From assembly GCF_034387475.1 (NCBI RefSeq), contig NZ_JAXCIL010000002.1, positions 1,550,001 through 1,614,000 on the forward strand: a stretch of DNA of 64,000 nt, in the 5' to 3' direction. The notes under the pieces are model-generated. The model did no database searches. It saw only the letters and a list, made by a program, of their open reading frames with translations, and was not told the DNA's origin. This DNA comes from Pseudomonas sp. Teo4. Its GTDB lineage: Bacteria > Pseudomonadota > Gammaproteobacteria > Pseudomonadales > Pseudomonadaceae. Positions 8,440 to 16,239 of this stretch are shown here, in pieces; position 1 is the stretch's first letter; each line of letters opens with the position of its first letter. Position numbers and translations under genes: made by a program.

Positions 8440-9351
8440 TCACAGTTCGATGCTCATGCCGTCGTAGGCGACTTCCACACCACGGCGCTCCACCTCGGCC
8501 CGTTCCGCTGAGTCTTCGTCCAGGATCGGGTTGGTGTTGTTGATGTGGATAAGCACCTTGCGCTGACGCGGGAAGCCATCCAGCACCTCGAGCATGCCGC
8601 CTGGGCCATTCTGTGCCAGGTGGCCCATCTCGCGGCCGGTACGGGTACCGACGCCGCGCCGTTGCATTTCATCATCCTCCCACAGCGTGCCATCGACCAG
8701 CAGGCAATCGGCGCCGTGCATCATCGCCAGCAGCTTGTCGTCCACCTGACCAAGCCCAGGGGCGTAGAACAGCTTGCCGCCGGTGCGGGTGTCTTCGACC
8801 AGCAGACCCAGGTTGTCGCCCGGGTGCGGGTCGAAGCGGTGCGGGGAGTAGGGCGGCGCAGCGCTGCGCAGAGGGAAGGGGGTGAACTTAAGGTTCGGGC
8901 AGGCTTCGATCACGAAACTGCCTTCAAGCTCGATGCGGTTCCACACCAGGCCACCGTTCCAGTGGCTGAGCATGTTGAACAGCGGGAAGCCGGTGGTGAG
9001 GTCCTGGTGGACCATGTCGGTACACCAGACCTGGTGCGGGCAACCTTCGCGCAGGCTGAGCAGGCCGGTGGTGTGGTCGATCTGGCTGTCGAGCAGGACG
9101 ATTGCATTGATGCCGGTGTCGCGCAGGGCACGGGCCGGCTGCATGGGCGCAAAGGCCTGGAGCTGGGCACGGATGTCTGGTGAGGCGTTGCACAGGATCC
9201 AGTGCTCGCCGTCGTCGGACAGGGCGATGGATGACTGGGTGCGTGCTGTGGCGCGCAGGCTGCCATCGCGGTAGCCCTTGCAGTTGGCGCAGTTGCAGTT
9301 CCACTGCGGGAACCCGCCACCGGCGGCTGAGCCGAGAATCTGGATGTACAT
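8440..9351 (-). CDS. pqqB: PqqB, metallo-beta-lactamase-fold PQQ biosynthesis protein
   Basis: A 303-residue protein of the metallo-beta-lactamase superfamily. Work on the family assigns it hydroxylation of the Glu-Tyr intermediate before PqqC. A cysteine-rich zinc site lies near the N terminus (Cys19, Cys21, Cys24 in [10 protein letters not shown]), following [17 protein letters not shown]. The protein has the full family length. It is separated from pqqA by an attenuator-like hairpin, so it is probably made at a lower level than the precursor peptide. Confidence 0.95.
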   Translation of the reverse strand: MYIQILGSAAGGGFPQWNCNCANCKGYRDGSLRATARTQSSIALSDDGEHWILCNASPDIRAQLQAFAPMQPARALRDTGINAIVLLDSQIDHTTGLLSLREGCPHQVWCTDMVHQDLTTGFPLFNMLSHWNGGLVWNRIELEGSFVIEACPNLKFTPFPLRSAAPPYSPHRFDPHPGDNLGLLVEDTRTGGKLFYAPGLGQVDDKLLAMMHGADCLLVDGTLWEDDEMQRRGVGTRTGREMGHLAQNGPGGMLEVLDGFPRQRKVLIHINNTNPILDEDSAERAEVERRGVEVAYDGMSIEL

Positions 9352-9384
9352 GGTTACTCTCTACCCGAAAAAGCGTATCCGAAA

Positions 9385-9413
9385 AACGAAAACGCCCCGG
9401 CGGGCCGAGGCGT
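9385..9413 (-). terminator. Attenuator hairpin between pqqA and pqqB
   Basis: Read on the minus strand, ACGCCTCGG pairs with CCGGGGCGT (9 bp with one G-U) around loop CCCG, then TTTTCGTTTTT follows. It is a good intrinsic terminator placed 16 bp after the pqqA stop. Partial termination here would make much pqqA mRNA and less pqqBCDE mRNA, which is sensible because PqqA is consumed as substrate. Confidence 0.8.
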
Positions 9414-9429
9414 CGAACCGCGACTGGGC

Positions 9430-9501
9430 TTAGCGGCTGGCGAAGTACATGGTCACTTCGAAGCCGATACGCAGGTCAGTGTAAGCAGGCTTGGTCCACA
9501 T
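9430..9501 (-). CDS. pqqA: PqqA, 23-residue precursor peptide of PQQ
   Basis: A 23-residue peptide whose Glu15 and Tyr19 (FEVTMYF) become the PQQ skeleton. The sequence [13 protein letters not shown] then [10 protein letters not shown] matches the family over its whole length. The ATG at 9501 is preceded by AAGGAG at proper spacing. A 163-bp gap separates it from pqqF and may hold its own promoter; a weak -10 (TAAGAT, complement of 9591-9596) is visible without a clear -35. Confidence 0.97.
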   Translation of the reverse strand: MWTKPAYTDLRIGFEVTMYFASR

Positions 9502-9664
9502 GGGTTTGCTCCTTCCGGGTGGGTTGAGGTTGTCAGTTGGCAGGTAGGTTGCCGCCCTGCTTGGACGGCGCCATAAACTGAGATTGCGCTATCTTACAAG
9601 AAAAATTTGTACCGAAAGGTTAATTCTTCGAAAAGCGCCGTTGCAGTCTGCGTAACAATCCACC

Positions 9665-11950
9665 TCAGGCTTGCTGCCAGGTTTCATCCGGTGGCGCTGC
9701 ATTGGCCAGGCAAAGCCAAGCAGCATCAGGGTTTGAGCAAGCATGCAGCAGATCGTCCAGGTCGCTTTGCTGTGTCTGCAGGATAGACCACCGTAGGTCG
9801 GACAGTTCTCTCGAATGTGTAGCCAGATGTGCCTGCCAGGCCCACTCGACCACCTCGGCGTTCACCATGTTGGGTTCGCAGAACTGCGCCGCCAGGGCTT
9901 GGCGAGCGTTGGGGTCAAGCTGCACGCCTTCAAGCAGGAGGTGCTTGAGGTGGTCAAGAATTTCGTCATGGGAGGCATGCGGCGATTGCACGCCAAACAG
10001 CAGCCCGTTGATGCCTTCGATCTGACGGAAGGCGCTGAACACTGCGTAGCCCAGTTGCAACTCTACGCGCAGGCGCTGGTACACCGGCCCTTGCAGCAAT
10101 TGGGCGAGCAATCGACCGGTGGCTTCATCTGCGGTTTGAAGAGGGCAGAACAGCAGCAGGGCATTTTCACTGCCCGCTATTTCAGCGTGATGCCAGCGGC
10201 GACGGGCCCACAGTCTTGGCTGTTCGGGTACCGAGCCGTTGCCTGGACATGCTTGCAGAGCGGCACCCAACCCCTGCAGCCCGTCATCATCGAGACCCAC
10301 CGCCAGGCCATGCCACGGTGCGTGCTGCCATACGCCATCAAGTTGCAGTTGGTCGAGTACGCAAGAAGGCAGAGGCTCTGGTTTCGCTGGCTGCAGGACG
10401 TCCGGCAGTTGCTTGAGCAATGCCCGGATTGGGATCAAAGCAGGCTCTGGTTGCGGCCTGACTTGCCAGCTGTCGGGGTTGCGCAGCTGTGCCAGTGCTT
10501 GCTCGACGGTGCGGATCACTGCCGCAGGCAGCCCACTGGCACGTAATTGCCAGCATTCGCCTGATGCATCGAGGTGCAGCTGTACGCCGGCTCGCTCGGC
10601 ACGTTCTTGCAAGGGTTTCAGCGCCTGTACAAGCAGGCCATGCAGACGCTCGCGCAGTGGCGATTTAATGCACCAACGCAGGTAGACGGCGGCGAACTGG
10701 CGTGTGGCAGGGAGTTCGTTGCTGACGGCCAAGGCCGCTGGCAGTGATCCGCGGCCAGCGGGCAGCTCGGTAATCGACAGCACGTCGGTCTCTGGCAGAT
10801 GCCATTGGCCTTGGTTGCGCCATGGAAGGTTGTCGAGCAGTGCACGAAGCGCAAGCAGCCCGTTGTCGTCCAAGGCTGAAAAGGGTTTACCGGCACTGTC
10901 CCGGCGCGCCAGTTCAAGGGCGCTGGCAAGCTGTTCGCGGCTCTGCTGCAGGAGGGCAAACTCGGCGTTGAGTTGTCCGCTATCGGCTTGGCGAATGAAG
11001 CCGAACCAACCTTGCAACATGGCATTGGCCTCATCGGCGCTGGCAGATGCGCTGAGCTGCAACTCGATATGCCAAAGCAATTGTCCCGCGTAGGCGTACA
11101 GCGTCTCTGCCTTGAACCCTTGCAGCCAGCTGCGCTGGCGCAACGTTGCAAGCCAGCCACCGGGACGGGTGTCGCTTAGCAAGGTAACCAGCAGGTCGAG
11201 CGCCTGTTCAGCACCATCGCCCAAAGCTTCATGGGCGAATGTCATGGACCTAGCGGTGGCCGATAAGGCTGGAGGCGGACTCTGCCGTACCTTTTCTCCA
11301 GAAGCGAACTGGCTGCCGTATAGCTTGCCTAGCTGCTCCAACTCATCCAGCGTCTGTGGGCCAGTCAGGCTCAGGACCATTTGACCGCCCTGGTAGAAGC
11401 GCTGGTGGAAGCCTCTCAGTGCCTGCTGAAAGTCAGGGCTTTGCAGGGCGAGGGTATGCCGGTTACCGGCATGAAAGCCGCTTAGCGGGTGGTACGGCGA
11501 CACCTCTTGCAGCAGGCTGAACTGGCGCTGGGCCTCAGGGTTGCGCGACCAGGCGATGAATTCAGCGTGGATGACTTCACGTTCGCGGCGCTGGCGCTCG
11601 ATGCCCAGGTCAGGTTCGGCGAGCATCTGGCACAAGCGCTCCAGCCCACCGGCCAGAGCAGTGGTCGGCACCTCTAAGAAAAAGTCCGTGGTGCGTTCCC
11701 GTGTGCTGGCGTTGACCTGTCCGCCAAGCGTCTGGACATAGCGCATCAGGCCGTCGTTCAGCGGGAAGAGGGTGGTGCCCAGGAAGAACAGGTGTTCCAG
11801 AAAGTGGGCAAGGCCCGGCCAGCGAGGTGGTGCGTCGTGGCTGCCAGCGTGAACCCGCACGGCGGCTGCCGAACGCTTCAGGCGCGGGGCGTGGCGCAGA
11901 GTGAGCTGCAAGCCGTTGGTGAGGGTGAGGTGGCGGATGGCGTCAGGCAT
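9665..11950 (-). CDS. pqqF: PqqF, M16-family zinc protease
   Basis: A 761-residue protease of the pitrilysin (M16) family, predicted to excise the cross-linked Glu-Tyr from PqqA. The inverted zinc motif HFLEH (His49, Glu52, His53) lies near the N terminus with a downstream Glu in the usual EREVIHAEFIAW stretch. The C-terminal half is the inactive second M16 half, as in PqqF of other pseudomonads. The ATG at 11950 is chosen because CGGAG sits just upstream; an in-frame ATG at 11974 lacks a site. It is first in the pqq cluster. Confidence 0.92.
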   Translation of the reverse strand: MPDAIRHLTLTNGLQLTLRHAPRLKRSAAAVRVHAGSHDAPPRWPGLAHFLEHLFFLGTTLFPLNDGLMRYVQTLGGQVNASTRERTTDFFLEVPTTALAGGLERLCQMLAEPDLGIERQRREREVIHAEFIAWSRNPEAQRQFSLLQEVSPYHPLSGFHAGNRHTLALQSPDFQQALRGFHQRFYQGGQMVLSLTGPQTLDELEQLGKLYGSQFASGEKVRQSPPPALSATARSMTFAHEALGDGAEQALDLLVTLLSDTRPGGWLATLRQRSWLQGFKAETLYAYAGQLLWHIELQLSASASADEANAMLQGWFGFIRQADSGQLNAEFALLQQSREQLASALELARRDSAGKPFSALDDNGLLALRALLDNLPWRNQGQWHLPETDVLSITELPAGRGSLPAALAVSNELPATRQFAAVYLRWCIKSPLRERLHGLLVQALKPLQERAERAGVQLHLDASGECWQLRASGLPAAVIRTVEQALAQLRNPDSWQVRPQPEPALIPIRALLKQLPDVLQPAKPEPLPSCVLDQLQLDGVWQHAPWHGLAVGLDDDGLQGLGAALQACPGNGSVPEQPRLWARRRWHHAEIAGSENALLLFCPLQTADEATGRLLAQLLQGPVYQRLRVELQLGYAVFSAFRQIEGINGLLFGVQSPHASHDEILDHLKHLLLEGVQLDPNARQALAAQFCEPNMVNAEVVEWAWQAHLATHSRELSDLRWSILQTQQSDLDDLLHACSNPDAAWLCLANAAPPDETWQQA

Positions 11951-12000
11951 GGGAACTCCGGGGCAGGTGTTCATGCTAACCCATTTGTATTGCCTGGCCG

Positions 12001-12217
12001 GGCCTCATCGCCGGCAAGCCGGCTCCCACAAGGACCGCGCAGATCTTGAGATCACTGCAGTACCTGTGGGAGCTGGCTTGCCGGCGATGAGGCCGGTACA
12101 GGCAGCGCAAGACAGTTGCTCCCACAGGTACTGCAGTGGTTTTGAAGACGGTGCGGTCCATGCGGGAGCCTGCTTGCCGTAGCGACGAACCGCGGCGATT
12201 GGGCCGCATGGCGGCCC
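12001..12217. repeat. REP cluster between davA and pqqF
   Basis: Three to four REP units in alternating orientation (12001-12031, 12064-12092, a partial at 12118-12127, and a degenerate one at 12160-12200) end in the hairpin GGGCCGC-ATG-GCGGCCC (12201-12217), 4 bp after the davA stop codon. The cluster fills the whole gap and probably forms the 3' end of the davBA message. Confidence 0.8.
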
Positions 12218-12221
12218 CTCG

Positions 12222-13016
12222 TCAGCTGCTGCGCGAATGCAGGTCCTGGCGCAGATCTGCCAGATACGGAAACGCCTCCCGTCCCAGTGTCACCCGCTCA
12301 TGCGCAAGCTCAGCCAGCAACAGGCATTCATCATGCCCAGCCACGGCCAACTGGCTGCCATCCGGCCCAACGATGCTGCTTTGCCCGCAATACTTGATCT
12401 CGCCTTCGGCACCGCAATAGTTGGCATACACCAGATAGCACTGGTTCTCTTGTGCCCGAGCCCGCACGGTCACTTGGCAAACGAAGTCGTAGGGTTCCAT
12501 GTTCGCCGTAGGCACCAGAATCAGATCGGCACCCGCCAGCGCCAGGCGCCGCGCATTTTCCGGAAACTCGATGTCGTAGCAGATCAGCATGCCGACCTTC
12601 CAGCCCTCCAGTTCGACCACCGGAAAGTGGTCGGGGCCGGCGCTGAACATGGAGCGGTCCAGCTCGCCGAACAAGTGTGTCTTGCGGTAGTTGCTCAGGC
12701 TGCTGCCGTGGGCATTGATCAACTGCACGCTGTTGTAGATGGACCCGTCATCGGCACGCTCCGGGTAGCCGTACACGATGGCGATGCGGTGGGCCTGGGC
12801 AATCTCTACCACGCTCATGGCCGACGGCCCATCAGCGGCTTCGGCGAGGTGTTCCACCTGTGCCAGTCCGATGTTGTAGCCGGTCAGAAACATCTCCGGG
12901 CACACCAGCAGTTGCGCCCCTCGCTCGGCCGCCAGCTGCGCCTGGTGCTGCAGCCGTTCAAGGTTGCCGGGCACGTCCAGTGGCTTGGGCGTGCCCTGGA
13001 ACAGAGCAATGCGCAT
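12222..13016 (-). CDS. davA: 5-aminovaleramide amidase (DavA), nitrilase superfamily
   Basis: A 264-residue carbon-nitrogen hydrolase that turns 5-aminovaleramide into 5-aminovalerate and ammonia, the second step of the aminovalerate route of L-lysine breakdown. The nitrilase triad is readable: Glu41 in CPEMFLTG, Lys112 in YRKTHLFGELD and Cys146 in ICYDIEFPE. The ATG at 13016 has a strong site (GGAGGCGCC). It lies 14 bp after davB, the known davBA order, and shares its transcript. The davB partner is what separates this call from a generic nitrilase. Confidence 0.93.
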   Translation of the reverse strand: MRIALFQGTPKPLDVPGNLERLQHQAQLAAERGAQLLVCPEMFLTGYNIGLAQVEHLAEAADGPSAMSVVEIAQAHRIAIVYGYPERADDGSIYNSVQLINAHGSSLSNYRKTHLFGELDRSMFSAGPDHFPVVELEGWKVGMLICYDIEFPENARRLALAGADLILVPTANMEPYDFVCQVTVRARAQENQCYLVYANYCGAEGEIKYCGQSSIVGPDGSQLAVAGHDECLLLAELAHERVTLGREAFPYLADLRQDLHSRSS

Positions 13017-13030
13017 GGCGCCTCCTTGTC

Positions 13031-14713
13031 TCAGTCGGCCAGGGCGATGGGACCGATTTCATCGAATACATCGCCAGGGCCTGGGTTGTCCGGGTGGGTG
13101 CTGCCACCGAAGTGGCTCATGATACCCCACACCGCATTCAGCGAGGTCTGTACCGCGCCCTCGACCCAAGCGGGGGTCCATGAAACGTCGTCGCCGGCGA
13201 TGAACATGCCACGTTGCTCGGCAGGCATGTCCTGTTGCATGAAGTGCGCGTACATGCGCTGGTTGTAGCGGTAGTGCCCCGGCAGTGCCCCTTTGAACGC
13301 CCCCAGGAAGTGCGGGTCGGCCTCCCAGGAAATGGTGATCGGGTCGCCGATGATATGCCCGGCGATGTCGGTCTTGGGGTAGATCTTCTTCAGCGCATCG
13401 AGGGCCAGCTGTACGCGCTTTTCCACCGGGTGTGGAAGCATTTTCAGGGCGTCGCTCATCCAGGCGTAGGACAGGCAAATCACCCCAGGCTTGTCGTCTC
13501 CGTTGTCGAACAGATACGTGCCCCGGGTCAGGCGGTCGGTGAGGGTCATGCTCATCAGGTCGCGGCCGGTTTCCGGGTCTTTGTCCTTCCAGAACGGGCG
13601 ATCGACCATGACGAAGGTTTTTGACGACTGCATGTAGCGTGTGCGGTCCAGTGCCATCCACATCTTCTGCGAGAACAGCGACTCTTCGCAGTCGATCTGG
13701 GTGGTCAGCAGCCAGCTCTGGCAAGTGGCGAGCACAGCGCCGTAGTGGCGGGTATCGCCCCAGTTGTCGGTGACGGCCAGGCGGCCATCGGCGGCGCGGG
13801 CAATGCGTTTGACCCCAGTGCGCGGCGCGCCACCGTGCAGCGCGCTCAGGCTGGTGCCCTCTGGCCAATGGGCACAATGCTCCGGAACATGACGCCAGAT
13901 GCCCTGAGGCACTTGTTCTACACCGCCGACAATCAGGTGCTGGTGGTCGTCGCAGTTGGTCATCACCACCCGGAAGATTTCCAGCATCGAGTTGGGGAAG
14001 TCCGAGTCCCAGCCGCCGGTGCCAAAACCGACTTGGCCGAACACTTCGCGGTGCTGGAAGCTCAGCTTGGCGAACGAGCGCGAGGTGGCGACGAAGTCGT
14101 AGAAGGTGCGGTCGTCCCACAGCGGCACCAGTTTGTTCCACAGTTCTTTGAGGCGTGGTACGTCGCGGTCGCGGATGGCTTGCTGGATATCGGCGAATTG
14201 GGCGCCGCTTTCCAGTGCGTCGGCCCAGGCGTCAGCTACCTCGTGGAACAGCGCAGGAAGGTCGGTTGCCTTCTCGGCGTAGTAGGTCTGGCCTTCCAGG
14301 TCGATCACCGTGCTACCCGAGGCAGAGGTCAACGGGTTAGGGAAGGGTTTGGTTTCTAGGCCCAGCTTGTCCACGTAGTGATAGAAGGCTGTGGACGACA
14401 CTGGAAAACGCATGCCTCCCAGCTCGGCGATGATCCCGTCGGTACCGTTGAACGGCTGCGAGCGCAGCCGGCCACCCAGCTTGGAGGCTTCGTACACCAC
14501 CGGCTTGAGGCCAAGTTTCATCAGCTCGTACGCCGCCACCAGGCCAGCGATGCCGGCACCGACGATAGCGACTTCCTCGCCATGGCGCTCAGCCGGAATG
14601 CTGCCCAGGCCAGCGGGGTGTTCCAGCCAGTTGTCGAAGGCAAAAGGGAAGTCTGGGCCGAAGATGGTGATGGGTTGCTTGCCGTCGGCGGGGTGGCGGT
14701 TTTTCTTGTTCAT
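13031..14713 (-). CDS. davB: L-lysine 2-monooxygenase (DavB)
   Basis: A 560-residue flavoprotein that oxidatively decarboxylates L-lysine to 5-aminovaleramide. It belongs to the flavin amine oxidase family shared with tryptophan 2-monooxygenase. The dinucleotide-binding motif VAIVGAGIAGLVAAYE covers residues 48-63, followed by the GG motif KLGGRLRSQ. The C-terminal FAD contact is AGDDVSWTPAWVEGAVQTS. The full protein reads like P. putida DavB, and the adjacent davA supports lysine rather than tryptophan as substrate. Two half-sites AAATGACC and GGTCATTT lie upstream (about 14714-14780). Confidence 0.93.
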   Translation of the reverse strand: MNKKNRHPADGKQPITIFGPDFPFAFDNWLEHPAGLGSIPAERHGEEVAIVGAGIAGLVAAYELMKLGLKPVVYEASKLGGRLRSQPFNGTDGIIAELGGMRFPVSSTAFYHYVDKLGLETKPFPNPLTSASGSTVIDLEGQTYYAEKATDLPALFHEVADAWADALESGAQFADIQQAIRDRDVPRLKELWNKLVPLWDDRTFYDFVATSRSFAKLSFQHREVFGQVGFGTGGWDSDFPNSMLEIFRVVMTNCDDHQHLIVGGVEQVPQGIWRHVPEHCAHWPEGTSLSALHGGAPRTGVKRIARAADGRLAVTDNWGDTRHYGAVLATCQSWLLTTQIDCEESLFSQKMWMALDRTRYMQSSKTFVMVDRPFWKDKDPETGRDLMSMTLTDRLTRGTYLFDNGDDKPGVICLSYAWMSDALKMLPHPVEKRVQLALDALKKIYPKTDIAGHIIGDPITISWEADPHFLGAFKGALPGHYRYNQRMYAHFMQQDMPAEQRGMFIAGDDVSWTPAWVEGAVQTSLNAVWGIMSHFGGSTHPDNPGPGDVFDEIGPIALAD

Positions 14714-14873
14714 AAATGACCTTGCCAGAGGGCTGCGCAGGGGGCGGAGCCTGAGTATAGGAGATGGCTGGTGGTCATTTTATGAAGCGGGGTGTTCGTA
14801 ATTAAGATGCAGAGTAGTGGCGAAATGTGTTTTTTATCGTCGTAATGTCGTCATGATGGATGCTTATGACGAA

Positions 14874-15188
14874 TCAGTTCAGGGCTGCCAAGTGCTCCAC
14901 TGTCTCTGGAAATTTTTGCACCAGTCGAATCAGCGCAACCGCCTGGGCGTTGGGTCTGGAGCGGCCCTGTTCCCAGTTTTCCAATGTGCGGGCGTTAGTA
15001 CGCAGGTAGTTCGCAAACAGCGCTCTAGACATGTTGAGGCGATGGCGAAGCTCTACCAGCTCGCTAGGTTCCAGTGGAGTGAGTGACTGGAAAGCCACCT
15101 TGTGTGAGCGCAGCGTCATCTTGTCTGTGCGCTCATCAGCCAGGGCGTCGAAGCCTTCAGTGAGTTCAGTGAAGAGGTTGCGGGGCAT
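14874..15188 (-). CDS. HigA-type helix-turn-helix antitoxin
   Basis: A 104-residue DNA-binding protein of the XRE/HigA-like antitoxins that pair with RelE/HigB-type toxins. The C-terminal half holds the helix-turn-helix (about 45-85): LRHRLNMSRALFANYLRTNARTLENWEQGRSRPN. The N-terminal half (FTELTEGFDALADERTDKMTLRSH) is the usual toxin-binding extension. It looks intact and full length. The start overlaps the toxin remnant by 23 bp, the toxin-first order of higBA loci. It may now act only as an autorepressor, since the toxin appears broken. Confidence 0.85.
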   Translation of the reverse strand: MPRNLFTELTEGFDALADERTDKMTLRSHKVAFQSLTPLEPSELVELRHRLNMSRALFANYLRTNARTLENWEQGRSRPNAQAVALIRLVQKFPETVEHLAALN

Positions 15189-15438
15189 GGGGAGTCCTCA
15201 TGAGTTGTTCGCGTTCGAGCAAGTTCTTCAGCGCTTGCCGCTGCAGATCGGTCAATTCGTCCTGCATGTCCTTTCCGTACAAGGTGAATAACCAGAACTG
15301 CGCGCCGGTCAGCCAGTAGTAGATGACACGGATGCCGCCGCGCTTGCCCTTGTGCCGCAGAACGTCAGAGAAACGAAGCTTTCTGAGGCCTGGTTCCTTT
15401 GATGACGTCGCCTGCATGTGTGTACGGGTCACCCACAT
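15166..15438 (-). pseudogene. Truncated and frame-shifted HigB/RelE-like toxin
   Basis: The open frame encodes only the C-terminal half of a HigB-like mRNA endonuclease: GLRKLRFSDVLRHKGKRGGI then RVIYYWLTGAQFWLFTLYGKDM. Related toxins are about 105-110 residues with a motif GDVIxGTGGLRK. Here GDVIKGT is encoded at about 15393-15412 in another frame, and the frame changes just before GLRKLRF, consistent with loss of two bases (GGA-GGC to A-GGC). Further upstream there is no toxin N terminus, only two palindromes. In the current frame the protein starts at ATG 15438 or 15417 and lacks the N-terminal half. Likely inactive; a short functional variant is possible but improbable. Confidence 0.7.
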
Positions 15439-15470
15439 GGGTTACACAAAAGTTCACTCACATAGGTGAC
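15428..15470. promoter_or_regulatory. Paired palindromes, likely operator of the toxin-antitoxin locus
   Basis: Two related imperfect palindromes, at 15428-15445 and 15452-15470, share the pattern TCAC-Y-CACAT-R-GGT-K-AC with their CACAT cores 25 bp apart. They sit just upstream of the toxin reading frame, where HigA-type antitoxins bind to repress their own operon. The first covers the ATG at 15438, so the real transcript and start may lie inside the operator. Confidence 0.5.
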
Positions 15471-15511
15471 AACACCTCGCCGCTCTGCGCTAGCGTGAGT
15501 GATTTGCAGGG

Positions 15512-15577
15512 TGTAACGCTTGTAGGAAGCTTCCGAAAAGTTGCGAAGGCTGATGTACCGCTTGCAGGAAGCCTTCC
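15512..15577. repeat. Imperfect direct repeat, 23-24 bp, 42 bp apart
   Basis: Copies at 15512-15534 (TGTAACGCTTG then TAGGAAGCTTCC) and 15554-15577 (TGTACCGCTTG then CAGGAAGCCTTCC) agree at about 20 positions. Each ends in a near-palindrome GGAAGC(C)TTCC. The second copy runs into the stop codon of the Lrp-type gene. Function unknown; it marks the outer edge of the insert between davB and the Lrp gene. Confidence 0.5.
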
Positions 15578-16038
15578 TAGATCGGCTGTCCGCGATCGAC
15601 CTTGCTGCTGAGGATGATCGACGTGGTGGTTTTCTCCACCCCATCGACGCTGCCAATCTGGTCGAGCAACTGGTCTAGCTGTTCTGGCGAATCGCTGCGC
15701 AGCCAGGCCACATAGTCGAACTCGCCGCTCACCGCACACAGCTGCTGCACTTGGCCCATCGCACTCAAGCGCCGCACCACTTCCTTGCCGGAACGTGGCT
15801 GCACCTTGATGCCCACATAGGCCTGCAGGCCACCGCCGACCAAGCGCTGGCCAAGACGCACGCCGTAGCCGGTGATGACCTTGTTCTTCTCCAGACGCTC
15901 CAGCCGCGAATTGACCGTGGTGCGGGCGATGCCAAGCTGGCGGGCGAGGGTGGCGACGCTTTCGCGGGCGTTGATCTGGAGGAGGGCGATCAGCTGGCGG
16001 TCGATTTCGTCCAGGGCGATGGCGCGGGAGTCCGGCAT
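15577..16038 (-). CDS. Lrp/AsnC-family transcriptional regulator
   Basis: A 153-residue protein of standard Lrp length. The N-terminal helix-turn-helix (about 10-60: LDEIDRQLIALLQINARESV then ATLARQLGIARTTVNSRLERLEK) is followed by the RAM ligand-binding and oligomerisation domain (about 70-145). Lrp proteins sense amino acids. Its position next to davBA suggests a role in lysine or related amino-acid catabolism, but the decayed toxin-antitoxin locus now lies between them and no binding site was recognised with confidence. Confidence 0.9.
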   Translation of the reverse strand: MPDSRAIALDEIDRQLIALLQINARESVATLARQLGIARTTVNSRLERLEKNKVITGYGVRLGQRLVGGGLQAYVGIKVQPRSGKEVVRRLSAMGQVQQLCAVSGEFDYVAWLRSDSPEQLDQLLDQIGSVDGVEKTTTSIILSSKVDRGQPI

Positions 16039-16110
16039 GGTGGATCTCTACGATGGGTGCGTTAGCCTAGCCACCCTGAGGCAGAAAGAGCAAGGCTGCA
16101 CAGTAGGCAC

Positions 16111-16138
16111 AAAAAAGCCGCGGCTGATGCGCGGCTTT
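16111..16138 (-). terminator. Intrinsic terminator of the tRNA gene
   Basis: On the minus strand AAAGCCGCG and CGCGGCTTT form a 9-bp stem around a short loop, ending in a T run (complement of 16111-16116). It lies 8 bp beyond the tRNA 3' end. Confidence 0.8.
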
Positions 16139-16146
16139 ATCGTATT

Positions 16147-16223
16147 TGGTGGGCCCACACGGACTCGAACCGTGGACCAAAGGATTATGAGTCCTCTGCT
16201 CTAACCGACTGAGCTATAGGCCC
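16147..16223 (-). tRNA. tRNA-Ile2 (anticodon CAU, lysidine-modified), possible tRNA-Met by anticodon alone
   Basis: A 77-nt cloverleaf with encoded CCA: acceptor GGGCCTA pairs with TGGGCCC, the anticodon loop is CTCATAA, and the T-loop is TTCGAGT. The CAU anticodon could mean elongator Met. However, acceptor pairs C4-G69 and C5-G68 are the positive determinants for TilS, which converts the anticodon to read AUA as Ile; E. coli elongator Met has U4-A69 and A5-U68 instead. The anticodon stem (GAGGA with TCCTT) and the TTGGTC variable region also resemble Ile2. It has its own terminator and is not associated with an integrase. Confidence 0.85.
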
Positions 16224-16239
16224 TCAGAAGGTGGGCGGA

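Noticed and set aside
14714..14780. AAATGACC and GGTCATTT half-sites upstream of davB as a firm operator
   Set aside because: The arms are about 50 bp apart and match no regulator motif I know; noted only in the davB entry.
16147..16223. tRNA gene as an integration site for a genomic island
   Set aside because: No integrase, no duplicated tRNA 3' end and no foreign-looking genes on either side.
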